A stretch of DNA of 64,000 nucleotides from CAWAMR01 sp963783095 (GTDB taxonomy: Bacteria; Planctomycetota; Planctomycetia; Gemmatales; Gemmataceae). The stretch spans positions 496,001 through 560,000 of the forward strand of contig CAWAMR010000001.1 in NCBI GenBank assembly GCA_963783095.1, given 5' to 3'. The translations under genes were made by a program, and so were the position numbers. The notes under the pieces were generated by a model, which was not told where the DNA came from, did not search any database, and saw only the letters and a list, made by a program, of their open reading frames with translations. Below are positions 37,945 to 47,594 of this stretch, piece after piece. Position 1 is the first letter of the stretch, and every line of letters starts with the position of its first letter.

Positions 37945-39332
37945 TCAATCCTTGACCTCGGTGATGATACTCAGAAGCTTACCGTTGGGTGGCACTTCCA
38001 GACGATCTCTGAGTTCTAAATGCAGGTGCAAGGGCGACTCGAAGAACTCCTGCAACAACTTTAGCAGTTGCTTCGGGTGATCCGGGGTCCAACTCTTGTT
38101 GGGAACCATCCGAACCACGACCTGATCCAGCGTTTTTTGAATGAACTGATGCTGATAGTGTCCGCCCAAAGACGACAGGGCGATGGCGAGAGTCGTCGAC
38201 TGTTTGAGCCGGCCATTCTTGAGCCGCAGCATGGGTCGTTGCTTTCCCGAGATTCGTGCGAGTAGCGGCAGGCCGCGCCCACACGGACAATTCGTTTCGG
38301 CCAGCGTCACCTCATCGCCGATTTCGTAGCGGATCACGGGGCTGCGGCTGTTGTGCAAATCGGTCAAGGCTACCCGACCGGTCTCGCCCGGCCCGCAGGG
38401 CTGCCCGGATTCGTTCAGAACTTCCAGAATCACGTTCTCCGAGTGCACGTGGAAGCCCTGGCTTTGCTGTGGGCAGGGCGTGGCAACATAGCCGGCTTCC
38501 GTGCAGCTATAGATATTGTGGACCGGAACACCGAAGGCAGTCTCGATCTTGGCTTTCGCCTCATCGGTGAGCGTTTCCGAAATCAATTGAATCGAGCGCA
38601 GACGGGGCAGCCGTCGGGGTTGATCGAGCAAAATTCCGGCGAGAGCTTCGGCATTGGATGGATAGCTCAGAATATAGTTCGGATTGACCTCATGGAGCCA
38701 TTGGATCTGCCGGCGCAAGTGTTGCTGAATATCCATGCTAAACACGGGGCCGCTCACCAGGAGCGGGTCGAGAACGGGAAGCCAACTCGACTGTTGGACA
38801 CCTTGTAAATGCTTTTGCAGTTCCTCGCCCTTCGTGTTCGACGGCGCAGCACCGCCAGGGTGCCTCGTATATCGACGTTTAGCCATTCCAGCGTGCGAAG
38901 ATAGAAGCCCAGCCACCACGCCTGGCAAATACTGGTCTTGAGAACCTTCACCGGCGTCCCGGTTGTCCCTGAACTGCTGATTTCGTTCATGGGAGTAATG
39001 CCTTGCGGCAATACTTCAGCGGTGAGACGATCGGAATGTTCCTGCCAGCTGCGCCGATTGAGCAGCGGAACGCGCCGAAAATCGTTCATGGTTTGAATGG
39101 AGGATGGATCCAGATCGAGTTGCGTCAACAGGTCGCGGAAATAGGGCACATTTTTGCGGCAATGAGTCAGAAGCGTCCGCACTTGCGCGAGTTGGTTACG
39201 TTCGATGTCCGCAGGACTGAGCCATTGCGTCTGGCCCAACAAGAGATAGGTGGCCCAAATGTGGCCCACCTTGCTGTCCGGAATCAGTGGCCAGGAGTTG
39301 CCTTCGGTTGCTCGCAGTTGGAAAAAGGACAT
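37945..39332 (-). CDS. Phenylacetate-CoA ligase-like AMP-forming enzyme (PaaK / CapK family; one frameshift)
   Basis: About 460 residues. N-terminal frame: VRTLLTHCRKNVPYFRDLLT, then the nucleotide-binding loop NEISSSGTTGTPVKVLKTS. The frame breaks near 38865 after WLNVDIRGTLAVL; the other frame goes on with GGAAPSNTKGEELQKHL, NPNYILSYPSNAEALAGIL, VPVHNIYSCTEAGYVATPC (motif A5-like), VIRYEIGDEVTL and a Cys pair in ETNCPCGRGLPLLARISGK. These are the marks of PaaK/CapK/coenzyme-F390-synthetase enzymes, often found in polysaccharide gene clusters. The substrate is unknown; placement beside glycosyltransferases suggests glycan or lipid-carrier chemistry. Confidence 0.8.
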
Positions 39333-39421
39333 CGATTTTTCGGGGTCGGGGGTTCGAGGCTTTGCCGGATCGGTTCACCGCTACGTCACTTATGTTCTAT
39401 ATAAACAAGGGGTCCAACAAC

Positions 39422-40708
39422 ATGAAGAATTACTGTATCACACTGTTGGGGGCACTGGCTTTGGGTTCCTGGTGTCATGGTGCGGAGCCGGCCAAAACGA
39501 AATGGATTCAGTCAACTGCTTTCGTTGTGCCCAAAGAAACCGCACCGGATGGCGAAGGATATTTCGCCATCGTCGAAGGCCACAATAACCGGCTCTATAT
39601 CGGCACACACGCCAACGCCGTCAATTCCTGGCTGGTAGAATTCGATCCCAAAGAGAAACAGATGAAGGTGGTCGTCGATACTCACAAAGAGATCGGCACC
39701 AAGGCCAAAGGCTTTGCCTCCCAGGCGAAAATTCACACGCGCAATAATGTTGGGGCCAGCGGCAAGATTTATTTCGGAACCAAGCAGGGCTATCCCGACA
39801 AGACGGAGAAACGCGAAGACTATCCGGGCGGCTATCCGATGGTCTACGACCCCTCAACCGGGAAGACGAAAGTGTACCCGATTCCCGTTCCTCATCACGG
39901 GATCAACAGCATCACTCCCGATGAGTCCCGGCATATCGCGTATATCTCCACCTGTTCGGATCATCGTCCCGGCCCCCGCGAGAACTCGATTTTCCTGATC
40001 CTCGATTTGAAAACGGGCAAGTATCGTGAATTGATCGACACCCAACATATCTATGGCTTCATCGTCATCGATTATCTGGGTCGGGCATATCATCCCATGC
40101 TTGGCGGAGGCATCGTCCGTTACGATCCCCGCACCGATAAACTCGAACAGCTCAAACAAACGATCGATGGAAGGTCGCCCAGTTCCGAATCGCATCTCGC
40201 CGATGCGGATGGGCATCCGATCAACTGGGACATTACTCCGGATGGGAAAACGCTCTACTGCGTGCCGATGAGTACCAATCAACTCTACAGTTACGATCTG
40301 ACTCAGGAGGGCGATACGCTCAACGGCAAAAGCCTCGGGGCCTTGCTCACTGGGAAGAGAAGTACGGATTGTCGAGCCATGTGTGTCGGGCCGAAGGGTC
40401 GGGTATGTGTCGCTCTCACGGATGTCGTCAACGGGATTCACGACCATCATCTGGTGACCTATATGTCAGGGGATAAAGCGCCGCGCGATCACGGTCAGGT
40501 GGCAATTCAGAATCCCAATTACACTGTTTTTGAAGATGGCAAGGGTAGACCGCTACCGTTTCATGGCGGGATCTATAAACGGTCCGATGGCATCACCACG
40601 ACGAAGTATGTGATTCTCGGTGTCTGCGAAGCGAAAGATGGCGCGGTCTACGTGCTGGCATTGCACCCGTATACGGTTCTGCAAATTGCGCCGAGCGAAT
40701 TGAAGTGA
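39422..40708 (+). CDS. Exported beta-propeller-like protein
   Basis: 428 residues from ATG 39422-39424. Signal peptide NYCITLLGALALGSWCHGAE. The mature protein shows repeated strand-turn units: LYIGTHANAVNSWLVEFDPK, IYFGTKQGYPDK, YPMVYDPSTGKTKVYPIP, FLILDLKTGKYRELI, GGIVRYDPRTDKLEQLK, INWDITPDGKTLYCVPM and TDCRAMCVGPKGRVCVAL, consistent with a seven-bladed propeller of the SMP-30 or DPP-IV type. No catalytic triad is visible. Intact. The start region overlaps the start of the divergent ligase only in discarded upstream codons. Confidence 0.75.
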   Translation: MKNYCITLLGALALGSWCHGAEPAKTKWIQSTAFVVPKETAPDGEGYFAIVEGHNNRLYIGTHANAVNSWLVEFDPKEKQMKVVVDTHKEIGTKAKGFASQAKIHTRNNVGASGKIYFGTKQGYPDKTEKREDYPGGYPMVYDPSTGKTKVYPIPVPHHGINSITPDESRHIAYISTCSDHRPGPRENSIFLILDLKTGKYRELIDTQHIYGFIVIDYLGRAYHPMLGGGIVRYDPRTDKLEQLKQTIDGRSPSSESHLADADGHPINWDITPDGKTLYCVPMSTNQLYSYDLTQEGDTLNGKSLGALLTGKRSTDCRAMCVGPKGRVCVALTDVVNGIHDHHLVTYMSGDKAPRDHGQVAIQNPNYTVFEDGKGRPLPFHGGIYKRSDGITTTKYVILGVCEAKDGAVYVLALHPYTVLQIAPSELK

Positions 40709-40718
40709 TGAAAAAAGG

Positions 40719-41537
40719 TTACTTCGCTCCTTTGCTCACCAGAAGTGCCACCACTTTGTCCCAGCGAAGCGACTTGGCAAGTTGCAACGGCGACATTCCG
40801 TGATCGGTCAGCGCATTTAGATCGGCCCCACGTTCCAGCAGGATCTTCACCGAGGCAAGGCTTCCGGCCAACGCCTGATGATGCAAAAGGGTCCAGCCCC
40901 TGTCATCTTTGTCGTGCAGCATCGAGGGATGTTTCGCCAGTTGTTCCTCAAGAGCCGGCCCCATGTTTTCGCTCATGGGATGTTCCTGAGTTTCCGGGTC
41001 GGTTCGTCCGCCAAAAAGAGACTTCAGCAGTCCCTTCTTCTGTTCCGGCACCAGGCGAATTTTATTCGGATCACCGAAGTTCAGGCCCCAGGCCTCGTCA
41101 TGCTCTTTGCGTTCCCGATGGTTCATCCGCGAGCGCATCAGATTTACCGTGTGTGCTCCATAGATCTCGCCGAAGATGGAATACATCCAATCGCTGATCT
41201 GGTCGAGCGGGAATGTTGCCGAGTCCCCTACTTTGACGGTCTTCAGCCAGTTAGGAGCATTCAGGAGCACGCCAGTCACTACTTTACCATCGAAATCGAT
41301 CTCGTTCATCCACATTTGCTCAACGTAGGGGTTGTCTTGCGTGTCGGATGGTGCTTCGCCATCGGAGAATGGAGCCTTCACGCAAGCCAGATCCAAACCA
41401 GGAATTATTCGCCGCCTTTCCCAAGCAAGTTCGCGCCAAAAAAACCGGAACGTATCACGAGCTCTTTGGTAGGCTGCTTGCATTTGCGGATCGCTGTTAT
41501 CGACCATGAACACTTTAGACGGTTGGGATTCACTCAT
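40719..41537 (-). CDS. DUF2314 domain fused to ankyrin repeats
   Basis: 272 residues, intact. Residues 10-165 match DUF2314 (AYQRARDTFRFFWRELAWE, LDLACVKAPF, MWMNEIDFDGKVVTGVLLNA, ISDWMYSIFGEIYGAHTVN). After a Lys-rich linker, residues about 200-270 form ankyrin units: DDRGWTLLHHQALAGSLASV, ILLERGADLNAL, HGMSPLQLAKSLRWDKVVAL. Cytosolic. DUF2314 proteins have no established function; the ankyrin tail suggests protein binding. Confidence 0.85.
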   Translation of the reverse strand: MSESQPSKVFMVDNSDPQMQAAYQRARDTFRFFWRELAWERRRIIPGLDLACVKAPFSDGEAPSDTQDNPYVEQMWMNEIDFDGKVVTGVLLNAPNWLKTVKVGDSATFPLDQISDWMYSIFGEIYGAHTVNLMRSRMNHRERKEHDEAWGLNFGDPNKIRLVPEQKKGLLKSLFGGRTDPETQEHPMSENMGPALEEQLAKHPSMLHDKDDRGWTLLHHQALAGSLASVKILLERGADLNALTDHGMSPLQLAKSLRWDKVVALLVSKGAK

Positions 41538-41599
41538 GGTTGGACTCTTTTCTCGAAGGTGCCAATTGAATGATGCCGTTCGGCAACAGGCTCTCGCAG

Positions 41600-41818
41600 T
41601 TAGGCCACTTCACTGTGTCCCCGCGAGAGCAATTCGCTCACTTGCCACTTGGCTGCCGCCAGCAATTCCTCATCTTCCATATCCCAGATCGCTCCAGGTT
41701 CAACGCCGCGAGCGACCACAGCGAGGTTTGCTATCAATTGGCCAAACCGCATTTCCGGACATAGGGACAGAAGTATTCCGAGTTGGGTCAACAATTCCGC
41801 AACTTCAGGCTTGGTCAT
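41600..41818 (-). CDS. Small conserved hypothetical protein, partner of the ParB-like gene
   Basis: 72 residues: MTKPEVAELLTQLGILLSLC, FGQLIANLAVVARGVEPGAI and WDMEDEELLAAAKWQ. Helical, no signal. Its ATG (41816-41818) overlaps the restored TGA of the upstream gene (ATGA), so the two are translationally coupled. No family name is recognised. Confidence 0.6.
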   Translation of the reverse strand: MTKPEVAELLTQLGILLSLCPEMRFGQLIANLAVVARGVEPGAIWDMEDEELLAAAKWQVSELLSRGHSEVA

Positions 41819-42118
41819 GGTAGTTTCTCCTGAACGGTCGGCAGTGATCCGAATCCGCGTGGGACGTCACCGAGAACTTCTACGCGGATTGTTTGACCCG
41901 GGGCAGAGTTTGGCCACGCGGGTCGCCCTCGTTACACCATCAGTAATCATCAACTTACCATCTGAGCCACGGTACACCAGGACAGGTGGCATACCGTGAA
42001 TCGACCGGCCATGACGAGCGATCTGCCTTTGGAGTTTGGCAGGGTCGGCTCCGGCAAGCCGACTGGCTGTAAGTCGAAGGCTTCGCGGATCGACATCAAG
42101 GAACTCGCGCTGCCGCAC
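41815..42118 (-). CDS. ParB-like domain small protein (one frameshift)
   Basis: About 100 residues. GTG start at 42116-42118, REFLDVDPRSLRLTASRLAG, then the ParB-like segment PPVLVYRGSDGKLMITDGVT and RATRVAKLCPG. Near 41896 the frame shifts; the second frame gives QTIRVEVLGDVPRGF and a stop (TGA 41815-41817) that overlaps the next ATG, which strongly supports the joined reading. The xVxxGxTRxxAA-type box resembles the ParB/Srx fold N-terminal core. Role unknown. Confidence 0.6.
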
Positions 42119-42193
42119 AAAGCTACTCTATTTTACCAGATCAGAAAATTTCACTGCCCAATTCGTGCTGAGTCGAACAGCATCTAGCCGGCA

Positions 42194-43471
42194 TCACGGA
42201 GAAAACGGCATGATTTTCACTTCATGCGCTTTCATCGTGAGTGCCGCCTGAATGGCAGCATCCAGTTCCGGAAGCTTTTCCATCCGCTCGGCGACGGCGG
42301 CCGACCGCTTTTCCTCGATCTCCTTGGGTGTCAGCTTGATGCCGAGCCAGTCGGGAATGTTGGCTCCACTTAACACGACGCCACGGAAGATGCGGTCGTG
42401 ATAGTACCGGTTCTTGGCCTCAATGGCCGACCGAACCGCTTTGACCTGATCGGCCACCGGACCAGCAGTGAGAGCCGGACCCGCTAGATTGACGCCTTTT
42501 GCAAGTTCCACGCCCGAATACTCCGCAACCTTCTTGCCGCCCAGACTGACCGCATACTTCTCGCCCTTCAGTCCAACTACCTTCAAAGTGTACTGATTGA
42601 GTTGGTCCTGAAGTGGGATCCACTTCAGGATGGACTTGGCCTCATCCGGGAAGAACGGCAATGCAGCATCCTCTTGCCGGAAAGTCACGGTCTCGCCGTC
42701 GATCTTCAGATCGGAAATCTTGCAGTTGACGCCTTTGGAATTGTCCTTCGAGGCAAGGTCGATTTCGACCGCGGCCACTTGAGCCGGGAAGTGCAATCCT
42801 TTGAGAATGGAGGCCGCCATCAGCGCCTGACCGGGCCGCCGGGGTGTACTGCGTCGCCGGCCGTGATCCGAGTGTACTTGGAGCTCGCCATCCGCGCCTT
42901 GTCGAGCACGGCAAGATAGGGATGGAACTGATCGACGAACAGGCCGTCGTTCTTCTCGGCGATGGTTTTGACACCATCGGAGTATTTCTCCAGTGTGAGG
43001 TTGTAGTCGGTCAGGGCAGTCGGTCCTTGTTTGTCGGTGTCCAGAGGCTGCGGCGTCGCCCAGGCCGCACGGATTCCGGCTTTCTTGGCTTGATCGGCCA
43101 TTCCTTGCAGACCGTCCATATAGCTCTTGAAGCCTGACTCGTCGAAGGCTCGATAGCCGCCGTCGTTCATACCGAAATCGACGGTCATGGCAGTCGGTTT
43201 GTGGATGAGCACATCCCGTTTGAATCGACCGTTGCCGCCCGGGCTGGTGTCGCCGCCGATGCCGACGTTGCGGAAGGTGATTTGCCAGGCGGGGAAGCGG
43301 GTGACTGGTCCACATCTCGACATAGTTGCTGTAGAGATGCTGTTCGGTGATACTGTCGCCGATCATGACGACACGGTCGTTGTTCTTGAAGAAGAAGGGT
43401 TCTTCCGCCCGCGTGCGGGAGCCGGCCGACAGCAGGACGGCCAATGAGAAGATAGAAACGATGCGTAACAC
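42194..43471 (-). CDS. Exported SGNH/GDSL hydrolase family protein (frameshifts)
   Basis: About 425 residues. GTG at 43469-43471 with GGAG upstream gives a signal peptide (RIVSIFSLAVLLSAG). Block I is VVMIGDSITEQ with the catalytic Ser. The frame shifts near 43320; the second frame holds RNVGIGGDTSPGGNGRFKRD (block II), TAMTVDFGMNDGGYRAFDE (block III, GMND) and AGDAVHPGGPVRR with Asp-x-x-His (block V). After a second shift near 42830 the C-terminal part runs AASILKGLHFPAQVAAVEID to ALTMKAHEVKIMPFSP. This two-part layout is common in planctomycetes; likely a periplasmic esterase acting on glycans. Confidence 0.8.
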   Translation of the reverse strand: MLRIVSIFSLAVLLSAGSRTRAEEPFFFKNNDRVVMIGDSITEQHLYSNYVEMWTSHPLPRLANHLPQRRHRRRHQPGRQRSIQTGCAHPQTDCHDRRFRYERRRLSSLRRVRLQELYGRSARNGRSSQESRNPCGLGDAAASGHRQTRTDCPDRLQPHTGEILRWCQNHRREERRPVRRSVPSLSCRARQGADGELQVHSDHGRRRSTPRRPGQALMAASILKGLHFPAQVAAVEIDLASKDNSKGVNCKISDLKIDGETVTFRQEDAALPFFPDEAKSILKWIPLQDQLNQYTLKVVGLKGEKYAVSLGGKKVAEYSGVELAKGVNLAGPALTAGPVADQVKAVRSAIEAKNRYYHDRIFRGVVLSGANIPDWLGIKLTPKEIEEKRSAAVAERMEKLPELDAAIQAALTMKAHEVKIMPFSP

Positions 43472-43782
43472 GATGCTCACTCCGTAAGAAAAGGGATTTG
43501 TCAGGCGGCAACACGAGATCAGGGGTTCGCCGAGCACTGCAAACGCTTCATCTCGATCGACCATTCGCAGTGTTCAGTGTATTGCCGCAACGCTTCATTC
43601 GTCCCGAAATCCGCGAATTGATTCGCACTGCGGAAATGATTCGGGTACAAGAGAGTATGGGCATTTCATGGAATTGGATCGGGCCGGGGTTCTTGGCAAT
43701 TCGCAATTGGGTCGTTCGGATTGGAAGCGTTCTTGCCCTTTTCCGAGTTTGGGAGTGACACATGTTTGTCTTATTCATTCGA

Positions 43783-44094
43783 TCATGTAGTAAGGCTCTG
43801 CAACAGTTTTTTCCGCGCCGCCAATGCCTCAAACCATTTGCGCAGGGACTGCTCCTGTGCCGTCAGTTCCCTCTCCAACTCGGATGATTGCCGCGATAAC
43901 TCCGTCAATCGATCCTGCCAGCCGGTGAGGTGCGCGTCGATTGCTTCTCCCACTCGCGGGGCCGATGAGCGATTCGGTTCAGGTTCGGGAAGTTCCAGCT
44001 TCTCGGTGGACTCCAGGAGTTCCTGCAGGCGTTGTTCGATTTCATCGAGCAAGACCAGGTCGATACGGCTCGCGGGGTTGGCAGTTATCGGCAT
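43783..44094 (-). CDS. Small coiled-coil protein
   Basis: 103 residues from ATG 44092-44094, with GGAGGTGAAGGG upstream. Asp/Glu-rich helices: LVLLDEIEQRLQELLESTEK and RQSSELERELTAQEQSLRKW, with a heptad-like spacing of Leu. A Pro-rich stretch (LELPEPEPNRSSAP) separates them. No signal peptide or known domain. Divergent from the isomerase gene at 44300. Confidence 0.55.
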   Translation of the reverse strand: MPITANPASRIDLVLLDEIEQRLQELLESTEKLELPEPEPNRSSAPRVGEAIDAHLTGWQDRLTELSRQSSELERELTAQEQSLRKWFEALAARKKLLQSLTT

Positions 44095-44299
44095 TCCCTT
44101 CACCTCCAGGTTTTCTCCAACGCCATCTTCTACCCAGATTCCGCCAAAAAAACAGGCCCAAATCGAGAAAACCTCCTGGATTTCTCTTGCATCATTCTTG
44201 AGTTCACGCTATTTCCTGCCCCGACCCTTGGGGAAGGGTCTAACTACACACACGATCAATCAGCCGTCGGCGGCATCCGGCGCGGTTGTTCACGGGGGG

Positions 44300-45061
44300 A
44301 TGGCCGTGTACATCGCATGTTCATCGTTATGTTTTGGCAAGTATCCGCTCGACCGGGCGCTACGAACCATGCACGAACTGCAATTTCAAAAGGTCGATCT
44401 GGCCCTGCACGAGCATGGCCCGCATTTGCGACCCTCCGAAATCGCGCTCGATGTCAATCGATTTGTGCAAAAATTGCGAATTACCGGGCTTTCGTTCGCG
44501 GCGTTTCACGTCGAAATCGATGAGGCGGACGGCGAGATCTACCGCGAACGGCTCAGAGCCATTTGTCGCCTGGCTCGGGTTCTCGCGGTTCCCGTCGTCA
44601 ATGTCCCGGCAGCGCCGATCGGCAGCGACATCGATCTCGAAATGAAACGGCTTTCGAGCTTGACCAAACTTGCAACCGCGGAAGGTATTGTTTTGACCGT
44701 AGAGACGCATCGCGATCAGGTCACGGCCGACCCGATCGGAGCAGCTGAGCTGTGCAAGCGAGTTCATGGCCTTGGCTTGACGCTCGATCCCAGTCACTAC
44801 CTGTTCGGCCCGCATCCGCATCCCGATTATGAAGTGGTCCTTCCCTTCGTCGAACACGTTCGGCTCCGGGACAGCGGCCCCAATCATCCTCAACTCAAGG
44901 TAGGACAAGGACAGGTCGAGTACGGGAAAATCATCAACCAACTCGAGCGCGAATCGTACGATCGCGCCTTGACCGTCGACATTCGCGACATTCCGGAAAC
45001 GGGCTATCCTCTGGAGCCGGAAGTGCGAAAGTTGAAGTATCTGTTGGAGAGCATGGTTTGA
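44300..45061 (+). CDS. Sugar phosphate isomerase/epimerase, TIM barrel
   Basis: 253 residues, intact, from ATG 44300-44302. An open frame reaches further upstream but shows no protein-like sequence there. Barrel strands and metal ligands: VYIACSSLCFGKYPLDRAL, SFAAFHVEIDEADGEIYRER, VLTVETHRDQVTADP (Glu), LGLTLDPSHYLFG (Asp, His), PFVEHVRLRDSG and ALTVDIRDIPETGYPLEPE. Belongs to the AP-endonuclease-2/xylose-isomerase-like group. Substrate unknown, probably a sugar or hydroxy-acid. Confidence 0.85.
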   Translation: MAVYIACSSLCFGKYPLDRALRTMHELQFQKVDLALHEHGPHLRPSEIALDVNRFVQKLRITGLSFAAFHVEIDEADGEIYRERLRAICRLARVLAVPVVNVPAAPIGSDIDLEMKRLSSLTKLATAEGIVLTVETHRDQVTADPIGAAELCKRVHGLGLTLDPSHYLFGPHPHPDYEVVLPFVEHVRLRDSGPNHPQLKVGQGQVEYGKIINQLERESYDRALTVDIRDIPETGYPLEPEVRKLKYLLESMV

Positions 45062-45175
45062 GAATGAGATGCTTCGAAGCGTCGATTTTCGGCCCGGCTG
45101 TAGACTTTCTCATGGCCCCGGTGTAAACCGGAAGGTTATGAGATTTTTCTATTTCTGCAGCAGGCTCGTACCCAC

Positions 45176-46320
45176 ATGACAACAACTCCCTCTGTTCCGC
45201 TCTTCGGTCGATTATTATCCCTGGATGCCTATCGCGGTTTCATCATGCTGGCAATGATCTCGTCCAGCCTGGGCACGCAGGGTCTCAAGGGCGATCCGGA
45301 TTGGGGCTGGTTGCAGGATCAACTCGACCATCGCGAATGGAAAGGGTGCAATTTTTGGGATCTCATTCAGCCTTCATTCATGTTCATGGTCGGGGTTTCG
45401 ATGCCCTTCGCGTTTGCAAAACGGCGGCAGGAAGGCCAGTCGTGGTTGCGCCAGTTCGGCCACGTTCTGAAGCGTTGCGCCTCTTGATCGCCATCGGGAT
45501 CGTGATGGACTCGTTCGAGAAGAAAATCTTCTACGTTCAGTTCATTCGGGTCTTGCAACAGATCGCTCTGGGCTATTTCATTGCCTTCTTCGTGCTCCAT
45601 CTGAAACCGACCTGGCAGGCGCTCGCGGCATTCTTGCTACTGGCTGGACATACCACTGCATACTGGTGGTATGGGGGCAGTCAGGCCTGGGACATATCGA
45701 TGCGGGATGCCAATGTGGGTCGAGCCATCGATCGCTGGATGCGCGCACCATTTGCGTCGATTGAAGATGCCAATATCCTCCCGCTCAGCACCGGGTTCTA
45801 TGTCACTATCAATGCGGTTTCCTCGGCAGCGACGATCATCTTCGGTGTTCTGGTCGGCGGTTTGCTGCGCAGCGACATTCTTCCGAGCCGGAAAGCGCTG
45901 GTGATATTGGTGGTTGGTGCGCTGGGAATCGCAGTGGGCTGGCTGTTGACGCAAGATCTCCCGATGACGAAACCGCTGCCGATGGTCAAGAAAATCTGGA
46001 CGGCATCCTTCGCCATCTATGCCGCTGGTTTCACCTGCCTGATGATGTTGTTTTTCTACCTGGTCATCGACGTGATCGGTTTCCGAAGCTGGTCGTTTCC
46101 GTTGATGGTGGTGGGGGTCAATTCGATATTCATCTACTTCGCATCGGGTGTTTTCAAACCGATGTTCAAGCAACTGCTCACCCCGTTTACTTTCAAACAA
46201 CTCGAAGCAACGGGCGAGCTGGGAGCCTGGGGGCCAGTGGTATACGCGTGTCTTTTGACGTTTATGTATTGGCTGGTGTGCTATGGAATGTATCGGAAAC
46301 GGATCTTCTTGAAGGTGTGA
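45176..46320 (+). CDS. DUF5009 / heparan-alpha-glucosaminide N-acetyltransferase-like membrane protein (one frameshift)
   Basis: About 380 residues, polytopic. The N-terminal frame gives LLSLDAYRGFIMLAMISSS, the usual RxxSxDxxRGxxM-type opening with a conserved Asp and Arg, and FWDLIQPSFMFMVGVSMPFA. The frame breaks near 45483 (GHVLKR); the second frame has LLIAIGIVMDSFEKK, FIRVLQQIALGYFIAFFVLH and further helices to YWLVCYGMYRKRIFLKV. About ten helices in total. Family members acetylate sugars across the membrane in eukaryotes; the bacterial role is not known. Confidence 0.8.
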
Positions 46321-46328
46321 CAAGGCTT

Positions 46329-46428
46329 CCCAGGGTGCGCGGAACACCCATGCGTGCGCGGAGTACCGCGACCCTGGGCTTTGTTGCGCACTCCTTCGGA
46401 GTGCCCAGACCGAAGACGCTTCGCGTCT
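46329..46428. terminator. Cluster of three hairpins between convergent genes
   Basis: A 13-bp imperfect palindrome (CCCAGGGTGCGCGG at 46329-46342 with CCGCGACCCTGGG at 46366-46378), CACTCC-TTC-GGAGTG (46389-46403) and AGACGC-TTC-GCGTCT (46414-46428). It separates the DUF5009 gene (plus) from the PPC-domain gene (minus), so likely bidirectional termination. Confidence 0.6.
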
Positions 46429-46431
46429 ATG

Positions 46432-47205
46432 TCACCGTGTCATCTTCGGAACCAGCAAACGATAAAGGTAGATGTTCCCGCCTTGATCGTTGGCATCGAT
46501 CAACGAAAGGTAGTATGTCCCATTTTTCGGTAATGTCACTTTCAGCAATGCATCCGGACTGGCACTCGTTTCCCCCACCGTTTGCAGCACCCTGCCATCG
46601 CCATCAAACAACGTCAGAATGCCATCCACCGGGGAGCCAAATCGGGCTGCTTGCAATTCGCAATGCAATTTGTCACCGGCTTTACCTTCGATTTTGAAGA
46701 TGTCCACGTCCTGATTTTGGCGGATCGAGCCTTCAACGACGACCGGCAGCGTCAATGCTTGAGCCGTCTTGAAAGAGTCGTTCGGCTCCTTTTCGACGAT
46801 GCGCGGCGTGTCGTCGATCACGATCAGTTGATGGGGTTTGCTCTCGCTTCCGGTGAGACCGATCAGAGTGAAGGGAACCAATCCACCCGCGACTTCCTTC
46901 GGCAGAGTGACTTCGATCTCGATCTCGCTATCGCCGACGCGCGTCACGGGGATCTGATTGGGCACGGGCACTTTCTTGCCTTTGCCGATCACCTTGCCCG
47001 ACGAACGTGGCTCATGAAGGCGGATTTCCTTTACGGTATCGAGTCCTATGCCGCGCACTGTTAGCTTTGTGGTCTTTCCGAGAGGAATGCTCAAAGGGAG
47101 GGCAACGATGATCTGCGGTGGCGCGTCTTTCTTAATGGGTTGTTTTGGTTGCCCCCACAGATGAGACGGTAGGAATAAGATCAAAAATGCAAGTTGTCTT
47201 TTCAT
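46432..47205 (-). CDS. Exported protein with a bacterial pre-peptidase C-terminal (PPC) domain
   Basis: 257 residues, intact. Signal peptide RQLAFLILFLPSHLWGQ. An Ig-like segment (LPLSIPLGKTTKLTVRGIGL, SEIEIEVTLPKEVAGGLVPF) is followed by the PPC domain: EKEPNDSFKTAQALTLPVVV, DVDIFKIEGKAGDKLHCEL, GILTLFDGDGRVLQTVGE, LKVTLPKNGTYYLSLIDAND. PPC domains help carry or bind polysaccharide or peptide substrates. No catalytic domain is attached, so it is a short member of the planctomycete PPC group. Confidence 0.85.
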   Translation of the reverse strand: MKRQLAFLILFLPSHLWGQPKQPIKKDAPPQIIVALPLSIPLGKTTKLTVRGIGLDTVKEIRLHEPRSSGKVIGKGKKVPVPNQIPVTRVGDSEIEIEVTLPKEVAGGLVPFTLIGLTGSESKPHQLIVIDDTPRIVEKEPNDSFKTAQALTLPVVVEGSIRQNQDVDIFKIEGKAGDKLHCELQAARFGSPVDGILTLFDGDGRVLQTVGETSASPDALLKVTLPKNGTYYLSLIDANDQGGNIYLYRLLVPKMTR

Positions 47206-47414
47206 TCAAATTGTAGAGGTCAGATGCACTGTCATCCTCTACCCCCTTAACGGTTGCAAACTCAATGGTGGTTTGGAGAATTGGAATGATGATCGATTCT
47301 GTTTCAAAACCTAAACTACCGAAGGGCTATTCGTACGTTTCAATGCCGAGTATTCCGAGGAGGGCCTGCTCATAACGAATCTACCCGAGTATAAGGCTCG
47401 AAGGAAGATGCGTT

Positions 47415-47560
47415 AGAACCTGTTGGAGAATTTACGTCGGCGAATCGTGTAGGGCGGGTCGAGGCTTTGCGAGGCCCGCCAGAGCAAGATGCCGCTTCAT
47501 GGCGGGCCTCGCAAAGCCTCGACCCGCCCTACATATCGGTTGATTTGCAACAGGCTCTAG
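47415..47560. repeat. Long palindrome with perfect 33-bp arms
   Basis: Arms 47450-47482 and 47501-47533 are exact reverse complements (start GTAGGGCGGGTCGAGGC), spacer 18 bp. An outer imperfect pair, AGAACCTGTTG near 47416 and CAACAGGCTCT near 47549, extends it to about 145 bp. The rest of the 47206-47594 gap is empty of genes. MITE-like, or a bidirectional terminator. Confidence 0.8.
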
Positions 47561-47594
47561 GTCTTTCTTTCGCGTCATCTCTGACGTGCCATTC

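Noticed and set aside
43721..44299. Upstream extension of the isomerase frame
   Set aside because: The added 190 residues are not protein-like, overlap a convincing minus-strand gene, and the barrel starts cleanly at 44300.
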